From the NCBI RefSeq assembly GCF_042651425.1, contig NZ_JBHSCW010000003.1, positions 558,001 to 622,000 on the forward strand: 64,000 nucleotides of DNA. Direction: 5' to 3'. The DNA is from Fodinicurvata halophila. GTDB taxonomy: Bacteria; Pseudomonadota; Alphaproteobacteria; Kiloniellales; DSM-21159. This document shows, piece by piece, positions 1 to 8,628 of the stretch. The notes under the pieces were generated by a model. The model was given only the letters and a program-made list of their open reading frames with translations. It was not told the origin of the DNA and did no database searches. Position 1 is the first letter of the stretch. Each line of letters opens with the position of its first letter. A program made the translations under genes and the position numbers.

Positions 1-772
1 AGGTGCGCAGGCCCCGCAGGGCCAAATAGATATCGTCGGGACCACAGGCGTAGCCCAGAAGATTTGCCTGGCGATGGACGGAGGCCGTGGTTTCCTCACT
101 GGTCAGGACCAGCCCGAGCATGGCATCGGAATGGCCTACGATATACTTGGTTCCTGCATGAACAGAGATATCAACACCATGCGCGAACGACTTGAAATAC
201 ATGGGTGTTGCCCAAGTATTGTCCAGGATCACCTTGGTGTCAGTGTCACGCGCATGGGCAACCTGGCAGATGGCCGGAATATCCTGCATCTCGAAGGTCA
301 AGGAACCCGGTGCTTCCGTATAGATCACTCGGGTTTCCGGACGCAGCTTCGCCCGCAAGTCCTCGATATCAAGCGGATCGTAGTAGTCCGTCTCCACGCC
401 GAAGCTTTTCAGGAAACCCTCGCAGAAAGCACGGGTAGGGGCATAGACGCTGTCGGTTACCAGAAGGTGGTCGCCCTGGCGCACCTGGGAGAGGATTGCC
501 ACGGCCACGGCAGCAAGCCCCGAGGGAACGCACAAGGCTGCATGCGCGCCTTCAAGCTCGGCAACCGTTTCCTGAAGGGCGATATGTGTCTGTGTTCCGC
601 CACGCCCATAGTGAACCCAGTTTGGATGGGCGCGGTGGCGGGTTGCCTCCTCCATTTCCTCGACAGTATCGAAGAGGATGGTCGATGCGTGCACGACCGG
701 AACATTGACAGCATGTCCCCCCTTGGCCGTTGGTCGGCGTCCAAGATGGGCCAACTTGGTATCAAACTTCAT
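1..772 (-). CDS. metC: Cystathionine beta-lyase (partial, C-terminus beyond window)
   Basis: PLP-dependent Cys/Met-metabolism enzyme that cleaves cystathionine to homocysteine, pyruvate and ammonia in the methionine pathway. About 257 codons are visible. They contain the N-terminal KFDTKLAHLGRRP block, the substrate-loop HYGRGGTQT region, and the VHAGTKYIVGHSD motif whose Lys carries PLP. The C-terminal third lies left of base 1. The ATG at 772 has a poor ribosome site. An in-frame TTG at 808, preceded by AGGA at about 7 bases, would add 12 hydrophilic residues and may be the true start. The upstream gene on the same strand ends at 840, so co-transcription is possible. MetC-type and MetB/MetZ-type enzymes are hard to separate by eye; the motif set and N-terminus favour the beta-lyase. 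Confidence 0.85.
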   Translation of the reverse strand, partial: MKFDTKLAHLGRRPTAKGGHAVNVPVVHASTILFDTVEEMEEATRHRAHPNWVHYGRGGTQTHIALQETVAELEGAHAALCVPSGLAAVAVAILSQVRQGDHLLVTDSVYAPTRAFCEGFLKSFGVETDYYDPLDIEDLRAKLRPETRVIYTEAPGSLTFEMQDIPAICQVAHARDTDTKVILDNTWATPMYFKSFAHGVDISVHAGTKYIVGHSDAMLGLVLTSEETTASVHRQANLLGYACGPDDIYLALRGLRT

Positions 773-839
773 ATCCGGATCGGAGGGTGTGCGATCTGAC
801 TTGCTCAAGGGACAATCCTGTAGGTTGGAACCGGAAGGG

Positions 840-1763
840 TCACGATGCGGTGGAAACAGCAGGACGATAGCGCGCGATCATCTCCAGGGCGTCGTGACGG
901 ATGTGATTGGATGCCATTTCCTCTTCCAGACGCGCCTTGGTAACGATGCCTTTGTCGAAGCATTCCGCCAGAAGAGTAAAGAAAAAGGCTTCCTGCTTGG
1001 GATCGGGGTGTCGGCGGTACTGGCCGTGGTACGGGGACAAACCGAGGACCCTCGTGCGCAGGGACTGCAGCCAGCTTTTTGGCTTCCAGAACCTGAAACG
1101 GCGATTGGCCGAGATGAAATCTACCGGTAGTCCGGTTTTCCACGGCTGCGTTTGGCGTTTGGTGTTGTGCAGCAGCTTCGTGTTCTCATCAAGATGGTCC
1201 AGGTCGTTCCAGCAATTCTCGAGAATGCCGATCATCTCCCGGTCTTCCTTGTGCAGGCAGATCCAGTCGGCATAATCCATCTCATAGTCGAAAAGCTGCT
1301 GAAACTGTGTCTCGACTTTCCAATGCTCCAGTTTCGCGCAGTCCAGAAGCATTACGCTGGTCGCCATGCACTCGGTCTCGCTCGGGCGCTTGCCTGAGCG
1401 CGATCGGCAGAAGATTGCCTTGCCTTGCATGTCGCGATCAAACAGTTCGTTGATGTCGCCAACGGCGAAAATGTCCGGATCGATCACGACGGCTCGTCCT
1501 TCATATCCCATCAGTTCGGGAGGCGTGAACCGCAATGGCGTAAAGGACTGCAGGTCATCCATGTGCCAGACCCTGGAGCCGCCGTTGCGCAGGAATGGCT
1601 GGCCTTCCTTGCGCGCCAGGAAAGGGAAGTCCTCGGTGGAGATTATCCGCACATCAAAGGCGTCCGGATTTTTCGAATTGCGCTTGAGAGAATACTGGGA
1701 GACCAAGGCTCCCATCATCTGCTTGGGATTTGTATGAATGAAAACGCAGGCTTTTGCGGACAC
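840..1763 (-). CDS. Putative GT8-like sugar transferase
   Basis: A 307-residue cytosolic protein with no signal peptide or membrane segment. It opens with a beta-strand (KACVFIHTN) and carries a DPD motif in VVIDPDIFAVGD, about 100 residues in. This is the usual metal and nucleotide-sugar binding position in GT-A transferases of the GT8 kind. The start chosen is the GTG at 1763, which has a purine-rich GAAGGGAAAAGAG leader. An ATG at 1820 would add 19 poorly conserved-looking residues. The gene follows the ELM1-family gene on the same strand after about 100 bases, and a UDP-GlcNAc 2-epimerase is divergent beyond that. A role in surface glycan or LPS decoration is therefore plausible but inferred. 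The acceptor and the sugar are unknown. Confidence 0.6.
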   Translation of the reverse strand: MSAKACVFIHTNPKQMMGALVSQYSLKRNSKNPDAFDVRIISTEDFPFLARKEGQPFLRNGGSRVWHMDDLQSFTPLRFTPPELMGYEGRAVVIDPDIFAVGDINELFDRDMQGKAIFCRSRSGKRPSETECMATSVMLLDCAKLEHWKVETQFQQLFDYEMDYADWICLHKEDREMIGILENCWNDLDHLDENTKLLHNTKRQTQPWKTGLPVDFISANRRFRFWKPKSWLQSLRTRVLGLSPYHGQYRRHPDPKQEAFFFTLLAECFDKGIVTKARLEEEMASNHIRHDALEMIARYRPAVSTAS

Positions 1764-1861
1764 GGCTCTTTTCCCTTCTTTCCCTGAAGGCTGGATAGCA
1801 AATGCACTTGTCCACAGCAAAGAAAACCCGCCAGCAGCCGAGCAGCGTACGGGACAGGGGC

Positions 1862-2959
1862 TCAGGTCTCTGTGAACAGGCCGCGTATCGCATGAGCGGC
1901 CTGCTCCAGGTCCCTGTCAACCAGGGAAGGAGGGGCAATGAAAGGTGCTCCAAGAATCACGGCACGCCCTTGGGTGACGAGCCGGTCGTGGAGATCTGTC
2001 AGCCGTCGTGGGTATCCAATCAGCCCGTGATCGCTCAGGAACTCACCCAACCAGCGCCAGGAGGTGTTGCCGTGCAACAGGCCGGTCATCCTCTCGTAGA
2101 AGGTCACCACGGGACTGCGTCTGTAGGGCAGGGGATAAATTGCAAGGGGGCGCCCCAAGCGGGCCACTTCGACCATCATGGAAATGCTGTCCCCGGTTAC
2201 CACGAAGCGATCAGCCCAGGCCAGCAAACCGTAATAGGGGTTGTCGCTCCGTCCGCTTTCCCAGCGAAAGAACCTGGCGTTACCGGGCAGTGACGATTCA
2301 AGCATCCGGACCACCTTTTCGGGGGTTCGCCGGCTGGTCGTGATATAGAGGGTGCCCTCCGCGGTTCCCGGGGTTTGCGTGACCCTGTGAAGCAGGTCCT
2401 CGGCTGCGGCCGTATCGAAGCGGAAGGGACGTGTCTGCCCACCCACCAGAACTGCAGTAATGGGACGGGGAAGCGTCTCCATGACGTCGCGCCAGTCCTC
2501 GCCCTCGCTCTCCAAACGTTGGGAGTCCGCCCGCATCAGGGGCAGATCCATGTTCACGATATTGTCTCGTTGCGGCAGGCGGTATTGGGGTGTGCCGATC
2601 ACCAGGTCAAACTCGTCGATATACTTCTTGGGCCGTCCGATAATTACGAGTTTCGTCCGCCCACCGGATTGGCGCTTGATCCACAGCGCAGCCATGGAAG
2701 GCCGACGCCCGATGGTCAGGACCAAATCGGGCCAGGGCGGCTCGAGAGCATCAGAGTTCCGTTCGTCGATATGGTAAAGTGAAGGCCGAAAACGTGGCTT
2801 GCCATATATGTAGCGCTGCCGGAAGCGCAGATTTCGCCGTTCCACGGGCCATCCCAAGGCTTCGGCAACCACCTCGACCTGGGCATTGTCCCCAAGTTTG
2901 TCCCCGATCACCAGCCAGACCCTGGGAGCGGTTCCTGGATGTGAGGAAACCGCGGTCAT
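1862..2959 (-). CDS. ELM1/GtrOC1-family protein (mitochondrial fission ELM1 homologue)
   Basis: A 365-residue protein matching the ELM1 (DUF1022) family. Visible hallmarks are WLVIGDKLGDNAQ at the N-terminus, DLVLTIGRRPSMAAL, TKLVIIGRPKKYIDEFDLVIGTPQY, LVGGQTRPFRF, and VVTGDSISMMVEVARLGRPLAIYPL near the C-terminus. The last motif resembles the donor-binding half of GT-B glycosyltransferases. In plants ELM1 recruits a dynamin for mitochondrial division. The bacterial members have no settled function, and a glycosyltransferase role is the structural inference. The start is the ATG at 2959 behind GGAGGGCAAGAAGAC rather than the GTG at 2980. It lies upstream of the sugar-transferase-like gene and divergent from wecB. 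Confidence 0.8.
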   Translation of the reverse strand: MTAVSSHPGTAPRVWLVIGDKLGDNAQVEVVAEALGWPVERRNLRFRQRYIYGKPRFRPSLYHIDERNSDALEPPWPDLVLTIGRRPSMAALWIKRQSGGRTKLVIIGRPKKYIDEFDLVIGTPQYRLPQRDNIVNMDLPLMRADSQRLESEGEDWRDVMETLPRPITAVLVGGQTRPFRFDTAAAEDLLHRVTQTPGTAEGTLYITTSRRTPEKVVRMLESSLPGNARFFRWESGRSDNPYYGLLAWADRFVVTGDSISMMVEVARLGRPLAIYPLPYRRSPVVTFYERMTGLLHGNTSWRWLGEFLSDHGLIGYPRRLTDLHDRLVTQGRAVILGAPFIAPPSLVDRDLEQAAHAIRGLFTET

Positions 2960-3013
2960 GTCTTCTTGCCCTCCAAGCACCGTACCACCAGCCAGTGAAA
3001 CGGCTTATGCTTT

Positions 3014-3042
3014 TTGACTATCATTTGCCGAAAACTTTATTA
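3014..3042 (+). promoter_or_regulatory. Candidate sigma70 promoter for wecB
   Basis: TTGACT, 17 bases, TTATTA in the AT-rich 173-base gap between the divergent ELM1-family gene and wecB. It lies about 90 bases upstream of the wecB ATG. The -35 is good and the -10 moderate. The call rests on sequence alone. Confidence 0.4.
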
Positions 3043-3132
3043 AACTAACATTTGCATAGGCGAAAAGATTCCACGTCTGATCAGGAGCCTCAGGGCCCTC
3101 GGCAGGCGCAAGAACATAAAAGCCGGGGGCTC

Positions 3133-4293
3133 ATGAAGAAAGTTGTTCTTGTCGTTCTGGGAACCAGGCCGGAGGCGATCAAGCTCGCGCCTGTGATTAC
3201 TGCCCTGAAAGCGAGCGCCTGGAAAGGGCTCAGAACCCGCGTCTGTTCCACGGGCCAGCACCGAGAAATGCTGCTTCCCGTACTCGAACTGTTCGGAATT
3301 CATCCGGATCACGACCTGGACGTCATGCGGGAAAACCAGAACTCGACGATGACACTCAGCCGGACGCTGGAAGGCTTGGAAGCCATCCTGCAGGGCGAAG
3401 CCCCCGACCACATTGTCGTGCAGGGGGACACCAATGCGACCCTGGCCGGAGCCATGGCCGGTTTCCACCGACGCATCCCGGTCTCTCATGTGGAGGCCGG
3501 CCTGCGAACCGGGAACCTTGCAGCTCCTTTTCCGGAAGAGGCCAATCGCCAGATGATTTCGCGCATCAGTCATCTGCATTTTGCCCCCACGTCAGACAAT
3601 CGACAGGCGTTATTGCGCGAAGGGATAAGCGCAGAGAGGATCCACGTTACCGGAAACCCGGTGATCGATTCCCTTAAGCAATTGCAGAATCGCTGGGAAA
3701 GAAATCCCGTCGAACAGTATGAATTGGAAGAAGAACTGCAACGTCACTTGGGACAGGCTGACAGCCGACCTTTCATTCTGGTTACGGGCCATCGGCGTGA
3801 GAATATCGGAGAAGGCTTTCGCAATCTCGGCCATGCCCTGAATGACATTGCCACACGCTATCCCGAACTTGTGCTCCTGTTTCCATTGCACCTGAACCCC
3901 GCAGTTCGGGCAAGTCTGGGGGAGACGCTGAAGAAGAGGAAAAATATTCGCCTTTGCCCTCCCTTGTCCTACACCAGCTTCGTCTATGCCATGAGCCGCG
4001 CGCAAATCGTACTGACCGACAGTGGAGGGGTGCAGGAAGAGGCTCCGGCATTCGGCAAGCCGGTCCTCGTGCTTCGGGAGAGTACGGAACGTCGGGAAGC
4101 GGTTGAGGCCGGTACGGTGCGTCTGGTGGGCAACAGGCCAGCGCGCATTCTCTCCGAAGTCACCCGTTTGCTCGAACAGCCATCCCACTACCAGACCATG
4201 GCGCAGGCAACCAATCCATACGGCGACGGCCAGGCTGCACCGCGCATTGCTCATCTGATCCGAGCCAGCCTGTCTCCCGCTTTCATATCCTGA
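3133..4293 (+). CDS. wecB: UDP-N-acetylglucosamine 2-epimerase (non-hydrolysing)
   Basis: Interconverts UDP-GlcNAc and UDP-ManNAc in the cytosol, supplying ManNAc for surface polysaccharides. The 386 residues match the family length. Motifs run in order: LGTRPEAIKLAPV (residues ~7-20), VQGDTNATLAGA, SHVEAGLRTG, PFPEEANRQ, TGHRREN, and DSGGVQEEAPAFGKPVLVLRESTERREAVEAGT, which is the UDP-binding C-terminal half. The start is the ATG at 3133, where the conserved MKKVVLVVLGTRPE begins. A TTG 81 bases earlier would only add a non-conserved tail. No ManNAc dehydrogenase (wecC) adjoins it. It stands between the ELM1/sugar-transferase pair and the oxidase genes, so the polymer it serves is not shown here. 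Confidence 0.93.
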   Translation: MKKVVLVVLGTRPEAIKLAPVITALKASAWKGLRTRVCSTGQHREMLLPVLELFGIHPDHDLDVMRENQNSTMTLSRTLEGLEAILQGEAPDHIVVQGDTNATLAGAMAGFHRRIPVSHVEAGLRTGNLAAPFPEEANRQMISRISHLHFAPTSDNRQALLREGISAERIHVTGNPVIDSLKQLQNRWERNPVEQYELEEELQRHLGQADSRPFILVTGHRRENIGEGFRNLGHALNDIATRYPELVLLFPLHLNPAVRASLGETLKKRKNIRLCPPLSYTSFVYAMSRAQIVLTDSGGVQEEAPAFGKPVLVLRESTERREAVEAGTVRLVGNRPARILSEVTRLLEQPSHYQTMAQATNPYGDGQAAPRIAHLIRASLSPAFIS

Positions 4294-4429
4294 CCGCTCT
4301 CATTGCTCAGAATGCCCGCAGGCCGTGCGCTTTGTCGCAGGACCATCACTGTCACTTCAAACAGGCAAGCAAGCGTGTACAATCCCCTTTGACGGGAACA
4401 GACAAGTCGGTTGCAAGGAGCCTGGCCTT

Positions 4430-5863
4430 ATGCTGGAAAACTTGGACGCTTTGCTGCTTGCGCGGATCCAATTCGGCTTCACGATCGCTTTCCATATCAT
4501 CTTCCCGGCTCTTTCGATCGGCTTGGCCAGTTACCTGGCTGTTCTTGAAGGACTGTGGCTCTGGACCGGTCGGGAGGTCTACCTTCGGCTGTTCAAGTAC
4601 TGGATCAAGATATTCGCCGTAACCTTCGGAATGGGCGTGGTTTCCGGTGTGGTCATGAGCTATCAGTTCGGCACCAACTGGAGCGTCTTTTCCGACAAGA
4701 CAGGCCCCATACTCGGCCCCCTGATGGGCTATGAAGTCCTGACGGCCTTTTTCCTGGAGGCCGGTTTTCTGGGGGTCATGCTGTTCGGCATGAACCGGGT
4801 CGGCAAAGGGCTGCACTACTTCGCCACACTGATGGTCGCGGTCGGTACGGTCATCTCGGCGTTCTGGATCCTGTCCGTGAACAGCTGGATGCAAACCCCC
4901 GCAGGCTATGCCTTCAACGCGGCCGGCCAGTTCGTGCCCGACGACTGGTGGGCCATTGTCTTCAATCCCTCCTTTCCCTACCGGCTCGTGCACATGGTGC
5001 TTGCGGCCTATCTGACCACGGCCTTCGTCGTGGGCGCGGTGGGCGCCTATCACCTCCTGCGCGAACGCGGCAACGAAGCCGCGCGGATCATGTTCTCCAT
5101 GGCCATGTGGATGGCCGCGATCGTGGCCCCCATACAGGCGGTGGTCGGGGATTTTCATGGCCTCAACACCCTGGAGCATCAGCCGGCCAAGGTCGCTGCA
5201 ATGGAGGGGCACTACGAGACCGGCCGGGGAATGCCGCTCATTCTCTTTGGCCTGCCCGACAGCGAGGCGGGGGAAGTGGATTACAGCCTGGAAATTCCAC
5301 GCCTCGGCAGCTTGATCCTGACTCACAGCTGGGATGGTGAAGTTCCCGGTCTCGACAACTGGTCTCGCGAGGACTGGCCGAACGTGCCGGTTGTTTTCTG
5401 GAGTTTCCGGGTCATGGTGGGAATCGGTTTCCTGATGATCGGAACAGGTCTCGCCAGCCTCTATCTGCGCTGGCGGCACAGGCTGTATCAGGCGCCCGGA
5501 TTTCATCGCTGGGTTATGCTCATGGGGCCCTCGGGTATCGTAGCCGTTTTAGCTGGCTGGTTTGTCACCGAGATCGGACGGCAGCCCTATACCGTTTACG
5601 GCTTGTTGCGCACCAGTGAATCCGTGTCACCCATCGGAGCTCCCGGGGTCGCGATCTCCCTGCTGGCCTTCATCGTTGCCTATGCGATTATTTTCGGGGC
5701 CGGGGTCTATTACATGCTGAAGCAGATGGGGAAATCCCCCACACCGGAAGAACCGGAAACCCAGGCTCCAGAAGACTTCACGCGTACGGCCGGCCTTATG
5801 CCCGGGCCTGCGTTACAGCAAAAGCACAGCCAGTCGGTACCTCAGCCCGAGTACAAGGAATAG
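4430..5863 (+). CDS. cydA: Cytochrome bd-type quinol oxidase subunit I (cyanide-insensitive type)
   Basis: Membrane subunit that binds haems b558, b595 and d, oxidises quinol and reduces oxygen to water. The protein has 477 residues and many hydrophobic helices. His22 in GFTIAFHIIFPA is the expected haem ligand. PYRLVHM holds a second His, and FWSFRVMVGIG holds the Met ligand region. The quinol loop is short and carries HQPAKVAAMEGHYET, with GRQPYTVYGLLRT later. That combination is typical of CioA-type oxidases rather than the long-loop E. coli CydA. The start at 4430 has AAGGAG nine bases upstream; 35 extra in-frame codons upstream look non-coding. It is followed after 12 bases by subunit II. 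Confidence 0.93.
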   Translation: MLENLDALLLARIQFGFTIAFHIIFPALSIGLASYLAVLEGLWLWTGREVYLRLFKYWIKIFAVTFGMGVVSGVVMSYQFGTNWSVFSDKTGPILGPLMGYEVLTAFFLEAGFLGVMLFGMNRVGKGLHYFATLMVAVGTVISAFWILSVNSWMQTPAGYAFNAAGQFVPDDWWAIVFNPSFPYRLVHMVLAAYLTTAFVVGAVGAYHLLRERGNEAARIMFSMAMWMAAIVAPIQAVVGDFHGLNTLEHQPAKVAAMEGHYETGRGMPLILFGLPDSEAGEVDYSLEIPRLGSLILTHSWDGEVPGLDNWSREDWPNVPVVFWSFRVMVGIGFLMIGTGLASLYLRWRHRLYQAPGFHRWVMLMGPSGIVAVLAGWFVTEIGRQPYTVYGLLRTSESVSPIGAPGVAISLLAFIVAYAIIFGAGVYYMLKQMGKSPTPEEPETQAPEDFTRTAGLMPGPALQQKHSQSVPQPEYKE

Positions 5864-5875
5864 GGGAGCAGGGTC

Positions 5876-6886
5876 ATGTTCGAGTTCGCATTCGACCTTC
5901 CGTTTATCTGGGCCATGCTCCTGGCCATCGCGGTGTTGGCCTATGTTATTCTGGACGGCTTCGATCTGGGTGTCGGAATCCTCTTTCCCTTCATCAAGGG
6001 CGAGCAGAACCGGGACATCATGATGAACTCCGTCGCCCCGGTCTGGGACGGCAACGAGACCTGGCTGGTGCTTGGCGGCGGCGGGCTCTTTGCAGCCTTT
6101 CCCTTGGCCTATTCGGTCCTGATGCCGGCGCTTTACGCGCCGATCATTGCCATGCTGATCGGTCTGATCTTTCGGGGGGTGGCCTTCGAATTCCGTTTCA
6201 AGGCCAAGAACAAACTGGGCTGGGACTACGGCTTTGCCCTGGGCTCGACGCTGGCGGCGTTCTGCCAAGGGCTGGCCCTCGGCTCCTTCATACAGGAGTT
6301 TGCCGTTGTCGACCGTGCCTATGCGGGAGGTTGGTTCGACTGGGTCACGCCCTTCACGCTCCTCACGGGCGTGGCGCTGATCTGCGGTTATACCCTGTTG
6401 GGCGCAACCTGGCTGGTGATGAAGACCAGCGGTTATCTGCAGAACACGTTCAGACGTGCCGTTCCCGGCCTGACCGTGGTCGTGGTCGCACTTATCTGCG
6501 TGGTCAGCATCTGGACACCTGTGTTCGACAAGGATATCGCGGATCGCTGGTTCAGCTGGCCGAATATCGTCTTCGTCTCACCCGTGCCCCTCCTGATCGC
6601 AGTCTTCACTCTCGGAATCTTCTGGAGCATTCGCAGGCGGAAGGACATAGCGCCTTTCCTTTTCTCCCTGGGGTTCTTTGTTCTGAGCTATATCGGTCTG
6701 GGCATCAGCCTTTTCCCCTACATTGTTCCCCGGTCCATCACGATCTGGGAGGCTGCTGCACCGGACAGCAGCCTGGCCTTCCTGCTGGTCGGCGCGGTTA
6801 TCCTGTTGCCCATTATCCTAGCCTATACGGCCTATGCCTATTGGGTCTTCCGAGGCAAGGTGGATCCGGAGGAAGGGTATCACTGA
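5876..6886 (+). CDS. cydB: Cytochrome bd-type quinol oxidase subunit II
   Basis: Integral membrane partner of subunit I, 336 residues with about nine predicted helices. The N-terminal WAMLLAIAVLAYVILDGFDLGVGILFPF and the following WDGNETWLVLGGGGLFAAFP are strongly conserved family motifs. GVAFEFRFK and a helical run to the C-terminus follow. It stabilises the haem subunit and does not itself bind quinol. GGAGCAGGGTC lies just before the ATG. Its TGA overlaps the ATG of the next small gene, so the three genes form one operon. Confidence 0.93.
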   Translation: MFEFAFDLPFIWAMLLAIAVLAYVILDGFDLGVGILFPFIKGEQNRDIMMNSVAPVWDGNETWLVLGGGGLFAAFPLAYSVLMPALYAPIIAMLIGLIFRGVAFEFRFKAKNKLGWDYGFALGSTLAAFCQGLALGSFIQEFAVVDRAYAGGWFDWVTPFTLLTGVALICGYTLLGATWLVMKTSGYLQNTFRRAVPGLTVVVVALICVVSIWTPVFDKDIADRWFSWPNIVFVSPVPLLIAVFTLGIFWSIRRRKDIAPFLFSLGFFVLSYIGLGISLFPYIVPRSITIWEAAAPDSSLAFLLVGAVILLPIILAYTAYAYWVFRGKVDPEEGYH

Positions 6887-7005
6887 TGACCGGGCAGGGG
6901 GGACCGCTCTGGAAGCGCCTGCTCTGGTTTGTCGCTCTCTGGAGTGCTGGGGTTCTTGTCCTCGCCGCCATCGCCTATCTGATCCGATGGGGACTGGGAC
7001 TCTAA
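6886..7005 (+). CDS. DUF2474-type micro-subunit of the cytochrome bd oxidase
   Basis: A 39-residue single-helix membrane protein. It begins MTGQGGPLWKRLLWFVALW and ends in a hydrophobic helix with a final LIRWGLGL. Its start overlaps the stop of subunit II (ATGA), which implies translational coupling. Small PLWKRLLWFVALW-type proteins encoded directly after CioAB-like oxidases belong to DUF2474. They occupy the genomic position of CydX in E. coli-type operons, where a one-helix peptide stabilises the haem subunit. The role here is inferred from position and shape. Such genes are easily missed because of size. Confidence 0.8.
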   Translation: MTGQGGPLWKRLLWFVALWSAGVLVLAAIAYLIRWGLGL

Positions 7006-7104
7006 CAGCCGGACTGCAGGCAGCCATCGCAAGATCCGGAGTGACGGCTTTCGCATGTGTCGGCAGTTTCGTGGCATGGAGCGAGACGCGGGTGAACAAG
7101 CGCA

Positions 7105-7815
7105 ATGGAGATGACGACAGATCCGGAGACTTGGGATCACTGGGCAGGTCTTCTGGAGGAAATCGACGCCCAAGGCTGGTCGATCCTGCCCACACTGGTC
7201 TCCCCTGAAGACTGCAGGACGCTTGCTGGCCTGTACGCGGAGCGTGAACGCTTCCGCAGCCGTATCGTCATGGCCCGGCACGGCTTCGGGCAGGGGGAAT
7301 ACAGCTATTTTGACTATCCACTGCCGCCGCTCGTGCAGGACCTGCGAGAGTCGCTCTATCCGCCCCTTGCGGGACTTGCGAGCAGCTGGAACGATCGGCT
7401 GGGACTCGCTGGAAACTTCCCGGACACGCACGGCCGCTACCTGGACCGTTGCCACACAGCCGGCCAAACTCGGCCGACTCCGTTACTGCTGCACTACGAA
7501 GCCGGCGACTACAACTGCCTGCATCAGGATCTTTACGGCGAGCATGTCTTTCCCCTGCAGGTGGCCGTTCTGCTCTCGGTTCCGGGAGAGGACTTCACCG
7601 GAGGCGAGTTCGTCATAACGGAGCAGCGCCCCCGTATGCAGAGTCGGGCCTCCGTCGTGCCGCTGGGGCAGGGCGATGCAGTCGTCTTCGCCGTGAATCA
7701 CAGGCCTGTGCAGGGCAAGCGTGGTCCCTACCGCGTGAAGCTGCGACATGGAGTCAGCAAGGTCCGCTCGGGACAGCGCAGTATACTAGGGATCATCTTT
7801 CATGATGCCCTCTGA
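7105..7815 (+). CDS. Fe(II)/2-oxoglutarate-dependent oxygenase, unknown substrate
   Basis: A 236-residue double-stranded beta-helix oxygenase of the prolyl-hydroxylase-like kind. The facial triad is readable: His140 and Asp142 in LHQDLYGEH, and the distal His215 in LRHGVSKV. Arg225 in SGQRSILG is placed to bind 2-oxoglutarate. Residues 60-75 (FGQGEYSYFDYPLP) form a conserved-looking substrate-side segment. It overlaps the start of alkB by 14 bases, so the two oxygenases are translated together. That suggests a linked role, possibly alkylation or oxidative damage repair or a modification step. The substrate cannot be told from sequence. No signal peptide is present. Confidence 0.8.
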   Translation: MEMTTDPETWDHWAGLLEEIDAQGWSILPTLVSPEDCRTLAGLYAERERFRSRIVMARHGFGQGEYSYFDYPLPPLVQDLRESLYPPLAGLASSWNDRLGLAGNFPDTHGRYLDRCHTAGQTRPTPLLLHYEAGDYNCLHQDLYGEHVFPLQVAVLLSVPGEDFTGGEFVITEQRPRMQSRASVVPLGQGDAVVFAVNHRPVQGKRGPYRVKLRHGVSKVRSGQRSILGIIFHDAL

Positions 7816-8467
7816 CAGCTCCCCCCTTCTGCCCGGACTCTTCAATGCGGAGGATGAGCCCTTCAGCTTCGCGCCTGGCGCGGTTCTGTTTAGAGGATTT
7901 GCGGCCTCGGAAACGCAGGACATACTAGCCGCGCTCGAGCGGGTCACGAAACAGGCACCGTTCCGCCGGATGAGCACGCCCGGTGGCCGGCAAATGTCGG
8001 TCGAAATGACCAATTGCGGTCGCTACGGCTGGCTAACCGACCGAAACGGCTATCGTTACGAAGACCGGGATCCGGAAAGCGGCAAGACCTGGCCGGCCAT
8101 GCCCCCTCTCTTTCGACGACTTGCCCGCTCAGCTGCGGAGCATGCCGGGTATCCCGGTTTCGAGCCGGACTCCTGCCTCATAAATCAGTACAGACCCGGT
8201 GCGCGCCTGACCCTGCACCAGGACCGGGACGAGCAGGATTTCTCTGCCCCCATTGTTTCCTTTTCCCTAGGATTGCCCGCGACATTTCTCTTCGGTGGAC
8301 CAAAGCGCAGTGACCGGACACAGAAGATCCTGCTCACCCATGGTGACGCACTTGTCTGGGGTGGTCCGTCACGCCTCAATCACCATGGCATCCAGCCACT
8401 GGAGGAGGGGCGCCATCCCCTGGTCGGAGACCGGCGCATCAACCTGACCTTCCGCAAGGCGAGGTAG
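7802..8467 (+). CDS. alkB: DNA oxidative demethylase AlkB
   Basis: Fe(II)/2OG dioxygenase that removes 1-methyladenine and 3-methylcytosine lesions from DNA by oxidative demethylation. The 221 residues match E. coli AlkB in length. Motifs are NQYRPGARLTLHQDRDE (His139, Asp141), GDALVWGGPSRLNHHGIQPL (distal His195) and RRINLTFRKAR (Arg212 and Arg218 for 2OG and substrate). The substrate lid MTNCGRYGW is at residues 69-77. No ada gene accompanies it; the partner is the overlapping uncharacterised 2OG oxygenase. A leader AGGGATC lies about ten bases before the ATG. Confidence 0.95.
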   Translation: MMPSDSSPLLPGLFNAEDEPFSFAPGAVLFRGFAASETQDILAALERVTKQAPFRRMSTPGGRQMSVEMTNCGRYGWLTDRNGYRYEDRDPESGKTWPAMPPLFRRLARSAAEHAGYPGFEPDSCLINQYRPGARLTLHQDRDEQDFSAPIVSFSLGLPATFLFGGPKRSDRTQKILLTHGDALVWGGPSRLNHHGIQPLEEGRHPLVGDRRINLTFRKAR

Positions 8468-8628
8468 GCCATTCTCCCTGACCTCAGGCATGACTAGGGA
8501 TGCCAGGGCCTTGTTCTGAACCGGCGACGCCGTGAAACGGCTCCATACGTCCAATTCATGCAGTGATTTAACATGGAATCGGAATAAGATGCTGACCTGC
8601 TCTTTCTTTTTTTATATGAGGTGGAGTC

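Noticed and set aside
4355..4383. TACAAT at 4378-4383 as the -10 of a cydAB promoter
   Set aside because: The matching -35 position reads CTTCAA, too far from consensus to call.
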